From: Bacteroidales bacterium
Lineage (GTDB): Bacteria > Bacteroidota > Bacteroidia > Bacteroidales > F082
NCBI GenBank assembly: GCA_016936355.1
Contig: JAFGYB010000015.1
Span: forward strand, 62,001 to 126,000
Reading direction: 5' to 3'
DNA: 64,000 nt
In this document: positions 43,583 to 53,280 of the stretch, piece after piece
Layout of the letters: each line of letters opens with the position of its first letter
Numbering within the stretch: the stretch's first letter is position 1
The notes under the pieces: generated by a model
Seen by the model: the letters and a program-made list of their open reading frames with translations, nothing else
Databases searched by the model: none
What the model was told of the DNA's origin: nothing
Made by a program: the position numbers and the translations under genes

Positions 43583-46500
43583 AAGCACCACCAAAGAAAT
43601 ACGGATTGTACCTGACAAGATTTCTCTTTATTGTCAGTCTCCTTGTGCTATCCTTTCCAACTTTGAGGGCACAGATGCAACAAAAGCTCCCCAACGACAC
43701 TACCTCTCTCCACATACTTCTTAACGACAGCACATTATCCCCAAAGGAAAAAATCACACTGGCACTCAAACTTTCACAACTTTACGAAACTGGATTCCCT
43801 CAAAAGTCGTTATTCTATGACAGCATTGTTACAGAGTTAGCGCTCAAAAATAATATCACAAAAGAGTACAAAACCGCTATGTTGAGGTCCATAATGCTGT
43901 TGATGGATTTAAACCAGCACAAAACGGCAGAAAAGAAGCTGATCACATACAGAAACACTCTGGCTGACTCCATAAGTCCTGAACTCGCCAACTATTACTA
44001 CCTGACAGCCGAGAACTATTATTCATGGAGTCAATTTAAAAAGGCGGCACCGCTTTATAAAAAGGCCAGAGATTTATACAGTGCACTGGGCATAAAAGAA
44101 GGTATGGCCAAATCCATGGTGGGAGAAGCCAAGGTATGGAGTGTATACAACGATTATTTCAATGTGGTGGGATTGCTGCAACGGGCTCTGGACATATATG
44201 ACCAATTGGGAGATCAGTTAGGATTGGCATCCGTTTATGAACTTATGGGTCGCACCATGCAAAGCTGGGAAAAAATCAACCGGGCAGAATATTTCTATCA
44301 AAATGCCCTGTTTTATTACAACCGTCATGAAAAAGTGAAAGACAAAATCAGGATTCACCTGCTCCTGGGAAGTCTGTCTCTCGATAAAAAAGAATATCAG
44401 AAAGGGCTAAAAGAATTTTTGTTTGCCTACAAACTTTCCACAGAAAACAAAATCATTACTTACGAAGCGACAAGTTTGGAAGAAATCGGAACGGCATATT
44501 ACCAATTGAGAAAATATGATTCTGCTTTGATTTTCCTTGATAAAGCCATGCCCCTGTTGAAAAAATATCAGATGCGCCAGCAAACTGCTGAAACCTTTCT
44601 GACCTTATCCGATATAAGATTCCAGACCGGAAAATATTCCCGGGCCTTAAAAAATGCTGACAGTGCACTATCCATAGCTGAGAATATCAATGCGAAACAA
44701 CTCCAGATGAAAATACTGATGTTGTTCTCTGATATATATAAATCTCAGGGAAGGTACAGAAATGCGTACGATTATCTGAAACTGTACAACCGCATCCGGG
44801 GAGACGTTTTTTCGGAGCAAAACCGGAAAATGGTCAGTGATATGGAAGTAAAATACGAAGCCGACCAGAGAGCCAAACAATACAACCTGCTGAAACAGCA
44901 GGACACCGAAACCAGAATCAAACTCCAAAAAGAAAAAAGTACCCGTTCCATGATGATTGTCGTCGGGATATTTTTATTGGTATTGTTCTTACTCATTAAC
45001 TGGTTTATCAGAAAAGAGAACCGGACCAACAAAAGGAACCTGAAACTGGTCTCAGTAAAAAATCAGGAGATTATTAAGCAACAGGAACAGTTAAAGCTCC
45101 TTAATGATGAACTGTTTACCAGCCGTGAAAGCTACAGAAGTATTGTCGAAAATGCCACCATTGGTATATACCAGACCAACCAGTCAGGAAAAATACTGTT
45201 CGCCAACAAAACCCTATTGAAAATGCTGGGTTACCAGTCGCTGGATAGTATTAAAAAGGATTTGGCCCTAAACAGCAACGACGAATGGCGTAAACACTTT
45301 GTCAAATTGTTGGAAGAACAAGAGATTGTTACCGGCAGAGAAGACGTTTGGCTGAAACATACAGGAGAAAAAATCTATGTAAACGAAAGTGCCTGGCTGG
45401 TAAAAGACCACAGCGGAAGAACTTTGTATTACGAAGGTATTGTTGAAGACATCACACAAAGAAAAGTTGCAGAAGAAAAGGTGCAAAAGGCACAACTCAG
45501 ACTTCAGCAGATCAATCAGGAGTTGAGAAAACGAAACCTCGAATTCAAGAGAGCCAAAACGGAAGCTGAAGAAGCCAACCAGGCAAAGACCATGTTTCTG
45601 GCCAACGTAAGCCATGAGATTCGAACCCCTTTAAATTCCATCATCGGCTTTGCCAATCTGCTGACTCCTCTTGCACATACGCCTCAGGAAACAAGTTTCA
45701 TCCGTTCCATTTTGATCAGCAGCAACAGTTTGCTGTCCTTGATCAATGATATTCTTGACCTGTCCAAAATACAGGCCGGGAAACTGGAATTGAGTTATGA
45801 ACCGGTATATCTTCCCAAAGTCATCGATGAAATCAAGCAGATCTTTTATCCGCAGGTAGAAGAAAAAAATCTGAAATTCAACATCAAAATCCCCAAAAAA
45901 GCAGAGAATTTCTTCCTGATCGATTTATCCAGATTCAGACAGATCCTGTTCAATATCATTGGAAATGCCATTAAATTCACCGACAAGGGGTTTGTTGAAC
46001 TTGAATTTAAAATCAAGTCATCCCAAATGGGAAAAGAAATGTATGACTTCATGATAAAAGTCAAAGACAGCGGGTCGGGAATTGCCAAAGGAGAACAACA
46101 ATACATTTTCGATGCTTTCAAACAAGCCACAGGAAACGGTCGTTTTGCCCAGTCAGGAACCGGCCTGGGTCTGAACATCAGTCAACGACTGGTAGAGATT
46201 ATGGGAGGACATATTGAACTCGAAAGCGAAGTGGATAAAGGCTCTGAATTTACAATTTTCATTTCTGGTATCAAGAGACAAAAAATGAACGAAACACCAG
46301 ATATTAGCCTTCCCTTTGCATCCGGACAGGAAAAATCTTCCAAACTCAGAACAAAACCGGAAAGAGAAAATAAAGAAGAGTACCAAAGGATTCAACAACT
46401 TTTCGGAGAAAATTTCCGAAACGTAATCAATCATAAGATCATTTCTGAAATAGAAGATTTTGCGACCAGATTGCATGACTTTGCAAAAGAGAATCAAATG

Positions 46501-46611
46501 AATGAACTGGAGAAAGAATGTGCCAATCTTATTGAAGCCAGCAGGAGGTTCGACATTGAAACGATTGAACTCATCTTCAACAGAATCCATTCCTATTTCC
46601 GATTAAAGTAA
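43579..46611 (+). CDS. TPR- and PAS-containing sensor histidine kinase
   Basis: Membrane kinase of 1010 residues. Signal peptide (about 1-31), TPR-type repeats (about 130-410), transmembrane helix (about 455-475), PAS domain (about 515-630; [20 protein letters not shown]) with PAC, coiled coil, HisKA with [13 protein letters not shown] (H679), and HATPase with [18 protein letters not shown] and GLGLNIS. The last 80 residues form a helical bundle similar to that of the preceding kinase, again without a phosphoacceptor His. Overlaps the first kinase gene by 4 bp and precedes the receiver-kinase by 5 bp, so likely co-translated. Confidence 0.92.
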   Translation: MKAPPKKYGLYLTRFLFIVSLLVLSFPTLRAQMQQKLPNDTTSLHILLNDSTLSPKEKITLALKLSQLYETGFPQKSLFYDSIVTELALKNNITKEYKTAMLRSIMLLMDLNQHKTAEKKLITYRNTLADSISPELANYYYLTAENYYSWSQFKKAAPLYKKARDLYSALGIKEGMAKSMVGEAKVWSVYNDYFNVVGLLQRALDIYDQLGDQLGLASVYELMGRTMQSWEKINRAEYFYQNALFYYNRHEKVKDKIRIHLLLGSLSLDKKEYQKGLKEFLFAYKLSTENKIITYEATSLEEIGTAYYQLRKYDSALIFLDKAMPLLKKYQMRQQTAETFLTLSDIRFQTGKYSRALKNADSALSIAENINAKQLQMKILMLFSDIYKSQGRYRNAYDYLKLYNRIRGDVFSEQNRKMVSDMEVKYEADQRAKQYNLLKQQDTETRIKLQKEKSTRSMMIVVGIFLLVLFLLINWFIRKENRTNKRNLKLVSVKNQEIIKQQEQLKLLNDELFTSRESYRSIVENATIGIYQTNQSGKILFANKTLLKMLGYQSLDSIKKDLALNSNDEWRKHFVKLLEEQEIVTGREDVWLKHTGEKIYVNESAWLVKDHSGRTLYYEGIVEDITQRKVAEEKVQKAQLRLQQINQELRKRNLEFKRAKTEAEEANQAKTMFLANVSHEIRTPLNSIIGFANLLTPLAHTPQETSFIRSILISSNSLLSLINDILDLSKIQAGKLELSYEPVYLPKVIDEIKQIFYPQVEEKNLKFNIKIPKKAENFFLIDLSRFRQILFNIIGNAIKFTDKGFVELEFKIKSSQMGKEMYDFMIKVKDSGSGIAKGEQQYIFDAFKQATGNGRFAQSGTGLGLNISQRLVEIMGGHIELESEVDKGSEFTIFISGIKRQKMNETPDISLPFASGQEKSSKLRTKPERENKEEYQRIQQLFGENFRNVINHKIISEIEDFATRLHDFAKENQMNELEKECANLIEASRRFDIETIELIFNRIHSYFRLK

Positions 46612-46616
46612 TCATC

Positions 46617-47783
46617 ATGAAAAACAACAATGCCACTATTTTAATTGTTGACGATGTTCCCAAAAACATCCAAATTCTGGGGAATATCCTTTCACCGCAT
46701 CATTTTAAAATTGCCTATGCCCAATCGGGAGAACAGGCACTGAAAGCCATTGAGTACAACAATTTTGACCTTATTTTGCTGGACATCATGATGCCCGGAA
46801 TGGATGGATTTGAAGTATGTGAGGTACTGAAAAATCAAAACAAAACCCGTGAAATCCCCATTATTTTTCTTACGGCTAAAGCCGATATGGAAAGTATTGT
46901 GCGAGGATTTGAAGTGGGCGGTGAAGACTACATTACCAAACCTTTTAATGCCGCAGAACTACTGGCCCGCGTGGAAACACACCTACTGCTTCACGAACAA
47001 AAAAAGTCGCTCAAGATATTGAATGAAAATCTAGAAGAGAAAGTCCGGGAACGAACTATAGAGCTGGAAGAAGCGTATAAACGGCTCGATAACCTGGAAA
47101 AAGCCAAAACCGATTTTTTATCCATCATCAGTCACGAGCTCCGGACTCCGTTAAACGGGTTGATGGGACTTTCATCTTTGCTGCATCAAACACAACTCAA
47201 CAGCGAACAAAAAGAATACATGCAGTATTTAAACGAAGTAGCTGACAGACTCACCCGGTTTTCGGAAATTGCCTTACTCATTACCCATTTGAAGGTACAG
47301 AAATACAATGCAGAATTGCTCTCCACATCTGTAAAATACATGCTTGAATCGGTTGTTGAAGAGTTCAATGCAAAGTACCCCGATCACACACATCCGTTGC
47401 AACTGAATGATGTGCAGGACAATTTAATGATCGCTGCTGCTCCTGAGCTCCTTACGAAATCACTCAACCTGCTGCTGGACAATGCAAGAAAATATGCCGG
47501 TCCCGAGGGAAAAGTAAAACTTCTCTGTGACGATACCAAAGCAGGATGGGTTGACATATTGATTGAAGACAACGGTCCGGGTTTCAGGAAAGAAGCCCTG
47601 GAACATGTATATGAGTTATTTTCAACCGGCGACCTCTCCCACACCGAAGGAACCGGTCTTTCACTGGCAGCCATCAAATTAATCATCGATGTCCACGAAG
47701 GAGGCATGCTGGTAGAAAACATTAACTCCGGTGGCGCACGGATTAAGCTGAGCTTTAAAACTACTGACCGTCAGTCAATTTAA
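46617..47783 (+). CDS. Receiver-histidine kinase hybrid (REC-HisKA-HATPase)
   Basis: Cytoplasmic protein of 388 residues. Receiver (about 5-125) with DD at 11-12, phosphoacceptor D56 (LLDIMMPGMDG) and KPFNAAE Lys; coiled-coil linker; HisKA with SIISHELRTPLNG (H173); HATPase with LLDNARKYAG, DNGPGF and GTGLSLAAIK. No transmembrane segment and no DNA-binding domain. As the last gene of the operon it could receive phosphate from one or both TPR kinases and pass it on; the final target is not in the operon. Confidence 0.92.
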   Translation: MKNNNATILIVDDVPKNIQILGNILSPHHFKIAYAQSGEQALKAIEYNNFDLILLDIMMPGMDGFEVCEVLKNQNKTREIPIIFLTAKADMESIVRGFEVGGEDYITKPFNAAELLARVETHLLLHEQKKSLKILNENLEEKVRERTIELEEAYKRLDNLEKAKTDFLSIISHELRTPLNGLMGLSSLLHQTQLNSEQKEYMQYLNEVADRLTRFSEIALLITHLKVQKYNAELLSTSVKYMLESVVEEFNAKYPDHTHPLQLNDVQDNLMIAAAPELLTKSLNLLLDNARKYAGPEGKVKLLCDDTKAGWVDILIEDNGPGFRKEALEHVYELFSTGDLSHTEGTGLSLAAIKLIIDVHEGGMLVENINSGGARIKLSFKTTDRQSI

Positions 47784-47824
47784 GCTTTTCGCACGGTCGG
47801 AACGTGTTTTCAAAATGAAATTTT

Positions 47825-47832
47825 TATCTTTG
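47825..47832 (+). promoter_or_regulatory. -7 promoter element TATCTTTG for fabG
   Basis: Exact TAnnTTTG match, 27 bp before the ATG at 47859. Confidence 0.6.
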
Positions 47833-47858
47833 GCCTGCATAAATCAAAATAAGAACAC

Positions 47859-48605
47859 ATGAAATTACTCCAAGGAAAAGTAGCTCTGATCACAGGGGCC
47901 TCTCGCGGAATTGGAAAAGCCATTGCCGTGAAGTTTGCATCTGAAGGTGCCGATGTCGCTTTCAGCGACCTGAACAGAGACGACAATATGGAAGCTACGG
48001 AAAAAGAATTGAACGCTATGGGGATCAAAGCCAAAGGTTATGCCTCCAATGCTGCTTCATTTTCCGACAGTGAAAAACTGGCTGAAGAAATCATTGCTGA
48101 TTTTGGAAGAATTGATATTCTGGTCAACAATGCCGGAATTACCCGCGATAACCTGCTGCTTCGTATGACAGAACAAGATTGGGATGCTGTACTGACCGTA
48201 AACCTGAAATCCGTATTCAACCTTACCAAGGCCATCCAACGTTATATGATCAAACAAAAAGGAGGATCCATTATCAACATGAGTTCCGTGGTGGGGGTAA
48301 ACGGAAATGCCGGCCAGTCAAACTATTCGGCATCCAAAGCCGGGATGATCGGTTTTACTAAATCCATTGCGCAGGAACTGGGATCCAGGGGGGTTCGCTG
48401 CAATGCCATCGCTCCCGGTTTCATCGAAACAGAAATGACACACAAACTTCCCGATAATGTTAGAGAGGAGTGGATTAAAACCATTCCTCTTCGGCGTTCA
48501 GGGAAACCCGACGATGTTGCAGATGTGGCCACATTCCTTGCATCAGAATATTCATCGTACGTCACCGGACAGGTAATCAGTGTTTGCGGCGGAATGAGCA
48601 CGTAA
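47859..48605 (+). CDS. fabG: 3-oxoacyl-[acyl-carrier-protein] reductase FabG
   Basis: NADPH-dependent SDR of 248 residues that reduces beta-ketoacyl-ACP in fatty-acid elongation. TGASRGIGK (12-20), NNAGITRDN, catalytic S142/S143, Y156 and K160 (YSASK), and the FabG-typical end VTGQVISVCGGM. It stands alone rather than in a fab cluster, with its own promoter. Other SDR roles (acetoacetyl-CoA reductase) are possible but FabG is most likely. Confidence 0.88.
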   Translation: MKLLQGKVALITGASRGIGKAIAVKFASEGADVAFSDLNRDDNMEATEKELNAMGIKAKGYASNAASFSDSEKLAEEIIADFGRIDILVNNAGITRDNLLLRMTEQDWDAVLTVNLKSVFNLTKAIQRYMIKQKGGSIINMSSVVGVNGNAGQSNYSASKAGMIGFTKSIAQELGSRGVRCNAIAPGFIETEMTHKLPDNVREEWIKTIPLRRSGKPDDVADVATFLASEYSSYVTGQVISVCGGMST

Positions 48606-48661
48606 CAGACAGGTTCTGATTTGAGCCTTCTGTCAATCTTTATACAGGTAACAACCATTGT

Positions 48662-49420
48662 ATGTTTTTTATATTTTCAAAAATTCTGGGGTTCTTTTTG
48701 TTCCCTGTTGTCTGGCTTATTCTGCTATTGGCCCTGGCAATTTTCCTCAAAAACAAAACAAAAAGAAAACGTGCACTGGTTGTTGCTTTTCTATTAATCC
48801 TTGTATTAACAAACTCTTATCTGGTTAACAAGATTGTCTCCGTATGGGATGTCACTCCCACCACAGTTGACACATGCTATGATGTAGGGATTGTACTGGG
48901 AGGAAGCACCATCACTTATGATGCCCGATACAACCGGGATACGTTTCATGAAAACGGAGATCGGCTGATACAGGCGGTTGAACTTTATAAAAAAGGAATC
49001 ATCAAAAAGATTCTTATCACCGGTGGTTCGGCCAATCTGATCTATACCAAAATAAAGGAAGCCAATTTGATGGATTCGTTTCTACATACCATTGACATTC
49101 CTTCATCCGATATTTTGGTTGACACCATGGCCCAAAACACCCATCAGAATGCAGTGTACAGCAAAAAAATATTGGAACAACATCCGGAATATCATACCTA
49201 TCTTTTGATAACATCCTCTATGCATATGCGAAGGGCAAGGGCCTGCTTTCAGAAAGTGGGACTGAAGGTTACTCCCTACCCCACCAATTTACTGGGGGAT
49301 AATGGCAAAACCAACCTTGAATATTTATTTATGCCCGATATTTCAAACCTATTAATCTGGAACAGCATGATTCATGAAATGGTAGGATACCTGGTGTATA
49401 AGATTAAAGGATACGTTTAA
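48662..49420 (+). CDS. YdcF/ElyC-family (DUF218) membrane protein
   Basis: Protein of 252 residues. Two N-terminal hydrophobic helices (about 8-30 and 35-55) and a DUF218 domain (about 75-245) with VGIVLGGS, ILITGGSA, MAQNTHQNAVYSKKIL (acidic-pocket region) and LLITSSMHMRRARACFQKVG. ElyC affects lipid-carrier handling in envelope synthesis in E. coli. Membrane anchor and neighbour Ste24-type protease (11 bp downstream) suggest an envelope function. Confidence 0.88.
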   Translation: MFFIFSKILGFFLFPVVWLILLLALAIFLKNKTKRKRALVVAFLLILVLTNSYLVNKIVSVWDVTPTTVDTCYDVGIVLGGSTITYDARYNRDTFHENGDRLIQAVELYKKGIIKKILITGGSANLIYTKIKEANLMDSFLHTIDIPSSDILVDTMAQNTHQNAVYSKKILEQHPEYHTYLLITSSMHMRRARACFQKVGLKVTPYPTNLLGDNGKTNLEYLFMPDISNLLIWNSMIHEMVGYLVYKIKGYV

Positions 49421-49431
49421 ATTTTGTAAGA

Positions 49432-50664
49432 ATGGAACAGACTATCTTTTATGTTATAATCGGAATCGTTGTTTTCGACTTCCTTTTTGAACGGGTACTG
49501 GACTTACTCAATAGCAGTCGGATCAGTCCGGAACTACCCGAAGACCTGAAAGGGATTTATGATCAGGAAAAGTACAAGCAATCACAAAACTATCTGAAAG
49601 CCAATCTTCGGTTTTCCATGATTTCGTCAACTTTTATGTTTTTGGTTATCCTGGCAATGCTGTTTTTCAAGGGTTTTGCATTTGCAAGTCAGGTTGTCAC
49701 AGGCATGACGTCGAACAATTATCTACAGTCCTTGCTGTTTTTTGGTTTGCTAGCAGTAGGATCTGAGTTGATTTCATTGCCTTTCCAATGGCACAGTACT
49801 TTTGTCATCGAAGAACGTTTCGGCTTTAACAAGACTACAATAAAAACCTTCCTCCTTGACAAGCTAAAATCCTGGATTCTAGGCATAATTCTCGGTGGCG
49901 GCATTTTGCTTTTCATCCAGTGGGCATTCCAAAAGGGTGGCTCTCTCTTCTGGCTCATTGCACTTTTGGGAATTGCCTCCTTCATCATATTCATGACGAT
50001 GTTTTATACGTCAGTTATATTGCCTCTTTTCAATAAACTGACCCCGCTCGGAGAAGGTGCACTTAAAGACAGTATTGAAGATTTTGCATCCAAAGCCGGT
50101 TTTGTACTGAGTAACATCTATATTATGGACGGCTCAAAAAGAAGCACAAAAGCCAATGCTTTCTTCAGTGGTTTGGGTCCGAAGAAAAAGATCATCCTTT
50201 ATGATACGTTGGTCCATGAATTGGAAACAGAGGAAATTGTTGCTGTTCTGGCCCACGAAATAGGGCATTACAAGAAACGTCATATTTACAAAGGGCTTGT
50301 TTTTTCACTGTTGCAGATAGCACTTATGTTCTTTCTACTTTGGTGGGCGTTGAACAACCCCGTATTCAGTCAATCGCTGGGGGCCTCGAGTAATCGTTTT
50401 TACATGGGACTGCTGGCCTTTGGTTTGCTGTATAGTCCTGTTTCCTTTTTGCTGGGGATCGGTATGAATATTTCTTCCAGAAAACACGAATATCAGGCCG
50501 ATGCCTATGCGACATCATACCGATATGGGAAACAGCTGATCCAGGCCCTCATTAAACTGTCTGTTTCCAGTTTAAGTAATCTGAAACCTCATCCGGCTTA
50601 TGTTTTCTTTCACTATTCACACCCCACCCTTTTGCAAAGGAAAAAGGCAATAGAAGAGTTGTAA
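49432..50664 (+). CDS. M48 family (Ste24/CAAX prenyl protease-like) integral membrane protease
   Basis: Polytopic zinc protease of 410 residues with seven or more hydrophobic segments. Zinc site HEIGH (H275, E276, H279) in VAVLAHEIGHYKKRH, third ligand in the YQADAYA segment near 345-351. Homologous to Ste24p; bacterial members act in membrane protein quality control. Probably co-transcribed with the YdcF gene. Confidence 0.9.
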   Translation: MEQTIFYVIIGIVVFDFLFERVLDLLNSSRISPELPEDLKGIYDQEKYKQSQNYLKANLRFSMISSTFMFLVILAMLFFKGFAFASQVVTGMTSNNYLQSLLFFGLLAVGSELISLPFQWHSTFVIEERFGFNKTTIKTFLLDKLKSWILGIILGGGILLFIQWAFQKGGSLFWLIALLGIASFIIFMTMFYTSVILPLFNKLTPLGEGALKDSIEDFASKAGFVLSNIYIMDGSKRSTKANAFFSGLGPKKKIILYDTLVHELETEEIVAVLAHEIGHYKKRHIYKGLVFSLLQIALMFFLLWWALNNPVFSQSLGASSNRFYMGLLAFGLLYSPVSFLLGIGMNISSRKHEYQADAYATSYRYGKQLIQALIKLSVSSLSNLKPHPAYVFFHYSHPTLLQRKKAIEEL

Positions 50665-50665
50665 A

Positions 50666-51490
50666 TCAGTAAGAAACTTTTTGGAATCGAAAGAAGGTAA
50701 TAATTGTTTTTGCCAGGATTTTGAAATCAGTCCAGAAACCACGGGTTAATGCATATTGATTATCCAGTGCAATCCGTTCTTCGGGTCTGTGAATTTCAGA
50801 AGCTCTGATCTGCCACAACCCGGTGATACCGGCAGGAGCCAGGAACCGATAGGACCATTCATCTATGGTTAGGTACTCTGCTTCATACATGGGCAGGGGT
50901 CTGTTTCCCACCACCGACATATCGCCTTTAAGCACGTTGATGAACTGAGGGATTTCATCCAGGTGATACTGGCGAAGAAATCTCCCAACTTTAGTTATAC
51001 GGGGATCATTTTTGGCTTTGAAGAATACCTTTCTCAACACCTGTCCCCGTTTGAGTCGCAAATAATGGTTCTCACAAATTTCCACGCCATCAATATGCAA
51101 CAAAGGTGAACACGGACCTCCTTTTGCTTTGCAGTCGGCACATTCGTCCAATGTTACCGACTCTCCTTCATCCTTCAGGCTTTTCAGGTAAGCATTCATT
51201 TCGGTTAGTTTGGGTAACTGCATTTCAGAGTTTTCGTACATCGTTCTGAATTTATACAACACAAAAATCTTATAGCCGCTGCCCACTCTTTTTTGCCGGA
51301 ACAAAGCCGGGCCTCTGCTCTCAACCTTAATGGCCACATAAGTAATCAACATTATGGGAGAGAAGATGAGAAGTGCTACGGAAGAAAAGATAACATCGAA
51401 AAGACGTTTCCCAAAACTTATTTTATGGTTTTTTGACAAGTTTGTCTGACTTAATAATTTCCAAATATAAACATTCTGTCGAATCCTCAA
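50666..51490 (-). CDS. Polyprenyl-phosphate sugar-phosphotransferase with a Cys-rich insert
   Basis: Bacterial sugar transferase of 274 residues (PglC/WcaJ core). One re-entrant membrane helix (about 28-52, KRLFDVIFSSVALLI), LYKFRTMYEN (about 78-87), and the end NVLKGDMSVVGNRP. Between FRTM and DPRITKVGRFLRQ a roughly 60-residue insert carries C117, C120, C127, C139 and H142 (ECADCK, GPCSP, EICENH), a putative zinc site not present in the short family members. Start is a TTG at 51490, one base after the protease stop; no ATG fits. Substrate sugar unknown. Confidence 0.85.
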   Translation of the reverse strand: MRIRQNVYIWKLLSQTNLSKNHKISFGKRLFDVIFSSVALLIFSPIMLITYVAIKVESRGPALFRQKRVGSGYKIFVLYKFRTMYENSEMQLPKLTEMNAYLKSLKDEGESVTLDECADCKAKGGPCSPLLHIDGVEICENHYLRLKRGQVLRKVFFKAKNDPRITKVGRFLRQYHLDEIPQFINVLKGDMSVVGNRPLPMYEAEYLTIDEWSYRFLAPAGITGLWQIRASEIHRPEERIALDNQYALTRGFWTDFKILAKTIITFFRFQKVSY

Positions 51491-51491
51491 C

Positions 51492-52535
51492 CTACCAATC
51501 TATGGGTCCGATTCCATTTTGTGCCAATGCTTCTTTATTTTCCTGAACAAACCGACGAATCTGCTCCATCGACAACGAATAGCTGATCCCGTAACTAATC
51601 ATTTTTGCTTTGTTCACTTTGATTGGCCCCTGATACAGTTCCGATGTATTGTACGTAGCCTGTTCGCTGAAATCGGGTACCAGATAGGTCATGTCTTGCG
51701 AGGCAATGGAACTGGCCATTCCAACCCATTTAAAGTAGGGAGGCTGATTGTTGTATACCACAACCGGGGCACCACTAAACCCTCTGTTTAAAACAGCATC
51801 CATCAGAAAAAAGGCAAACTTTGAAGAAACCGGCTTACTGTACAATGCAGAAGTTACCATTTTCTTCCCTTGTGGAAATCCCAGAATATATAGCTTTTCA
51901 CCCCAGTTTAAACTGGCTGAATTACCCGGAAGAAAGGGAAACAACACTGGGTGTGGATCGTCCGGTTTAATATTCATTTTCAGGAAAGCAATGTCATGAT
52001 CCCTATCGATGGCCACCACGGTAACATTTTCGCCCAACAGATCAGATATATAATTTTGCTGACGAAGTTTTACAGCAATGCTTTTTATGGCTTTTTTGCC
52101 ACTGGAATTGACGTTTGTATCATAATAACTGACAGCAGTATCGGGAAAAGTAACCACATGTGCACAGGTAAGAAAGCCTGCTGTATTTTCATCATAATAT
52201 ACAGGAATAGCCGTACCTAAAACCGTACGATGAATGACATCATGAGCAATAGCCGTCCTTTTAAGTTTCATCTGACTCAGTTGATCACGGTATACCGGGA
52301 CATCACCCGATAAAGTATAGACATCATAAAAGGCAATTACTGTTACCCGGTAAACCGAAGCAGAAAGTCTTTCCAATCCTTCGGCAATTCTTTCGCCCTC
52401 ATTCAGGCTTCCTTTTTTATCGGATAACTGAGGCGGCTGAATCACCACCCCACCCATTTTAGGATTACAGGAATATAAAAAATAAGCAAACAATACAGTC
52501 AATAATACAGCACCATATATCCGTTTGCTAAGCAT
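51492..52535 (-). CDS. Trypsin-like serine protease lipoprotein
   Basis: Lipoprotein of 347 residues: signal peptide and lipobox FLYSC (C23). Chymotrypsin-like fold with catalytic His in FLTCAHVV, Asp in RDHDIAFL, and Ser in NRGFSGAPVV. It is exported and lipid-anchored. Upstream partner of the sugar transferase, with one base between the genes; transcription from the promoter at 52578-52585. A processing or quality-control role in envelope polysaccharide assembly is inferred from this linkage only. Confidence 0.85.
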   Translation of the reverse strand: MLSKRIYGAVLLTVLFAYFLYSCNPKMGGVVIQPPQLSDKKGSLNEGERIAEGLERLSASVYRVTVIAFYDVYTLSGDVPVYRDQLSQMKLKRTAIAHDVIHRTVLGTAIPVYYDENTAGFLTCAHVVTFPDTAVSYYDTNVNSSGKKAIKSIAVKLRQQNYISDLLGENVTVVAIDRDHDIAFLKMNIKPDDPHPVLFPFLPGNSASLNWGEKLYILGFPQGKKMVTSALYSKPVSSKFAFFLMDAVLNRGFSGAPVVVYNNQPPYFKWVGMASSIASQDMTYLVPDFSEQATYNTSELYQGPIKVNKAKMISYGISYSLSMEQIRRFVQENKEALAQNGIGPIDW

Positions 52536-52577
52536 CTCGCTATTCTTAAAATACAGTCAAAAAACGCACGCCTCCAA

Positions 52578-52585
52578 CAAAGGTA
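52578..52585 (-). promoter_or_regulatory. -7 promoter element TACCTTTG for the protease-sugar transferase pair
   Basis: Exact TAnnTTTG match, 42 bp before the protease ATG. Confidence 0.6.
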
Positions 52586-52663
52586 ATCAATTGCTTTTAA
52601 TTTCTGCAACAGTTAGCTAAAATTCAATCCTTTGCCGAAAACAGGGATACATAGTAAAATTTG

Positions 52664-52671
52664 TACCTTTG
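52664..52671 (+). promoter_or_regulatory. -7 promoter element TACCTTTG for the FKBP gene
   Basis: Exact TAnnTTTG match followed by C; it implies an untranslated leader of about 80 nt. Confidence 0.6.
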
Positions 52672-52760
52672 CAGCACATTTAATTTGAAACGATTTTTTA
52701 ACCTGTTCATCTTTTTCTTGTATTGAATACATTTTGGTTGATGGACATAAAAAAGAAAAC

Positions 52761-53267
52761 ATGAAAATTGGAAAAAACATGGTGGTTACCATGACTTACA
52801 CTTTGCGTCATAACGATGAACAGGGTGAAGTTATTCAAAAAGTAGACAAGGACAGGCCGTTTGTTCAATTGTTCGGAATTGGTACTTTACTGCCGGCCTT
52901 TGAAGAAAACCTGAGCGGACTGGAAAAAGGCGATACATTTGGTTTTCCATTGGCTGCTGATGATGCCTACGGTCAATCAAGTGATGAAGCAATTCTGGAA
53001 CTGGAGAAAAAAATATTTGAAATTGACGGAGTTGTAGATACCGAAATGGTAGCCGAAGGTAAAATGATTACCATGCAGGATCAACACGGTAATCCTCTTG
53101 AAGGGAAAGTTCTTGCGGTGAAGGATGAAAGTGTCATCATGGACTTTAACCACCCGTTAGCCGGAGAAGACCTGTATTTTTCGGGTTCCATTTTGGATGT
53201 TAGAGAAGCTACTGCAGAAGAACTCGACCACGGCCATATTCATGGTCCCGGCGGTCACCACCATTAA
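52761..53267 (+). CDS. FKBP-type peptidyl-prolyl isomerase, SlyD-like
   Basis: Protein of 168 residues. The FKBP core (VVTMTYTLRHNDEQGEV, GIGTLLPAFEENLSGLEKGD) is split by an insert-in-flap domain (KMITMQDQHGNPLEGKVLAV), then VIMDFNHPLAGEDLYF, as in SlyD. The C-terminus GHIHGPGGHHH is a histidine-rich metal tail typical of SlyD. Cytoplasmic prolyl isomerase/chaperone, probably nickel-binding. The ATG at 52761 is preferred over a TTG at 52734. Confidence 0.9.
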   Translation: MKIGKNMVVTMTYTLRHNDEQGEVIQKVDKDRPFVQLFGIGTLLPAFEENLSGLEKGDTFGFPLAADDAYGQSSDEAILELEKKIFEIDGVVDTEMVAEGKMITMQDQHGNPLEGKVLAVKDESVIMDFNHPLAGEDLYFSGSILDVREATAEELDHGHIHGPGGHHH

Positions 53268-53280
53268 AATATCACAGGGA

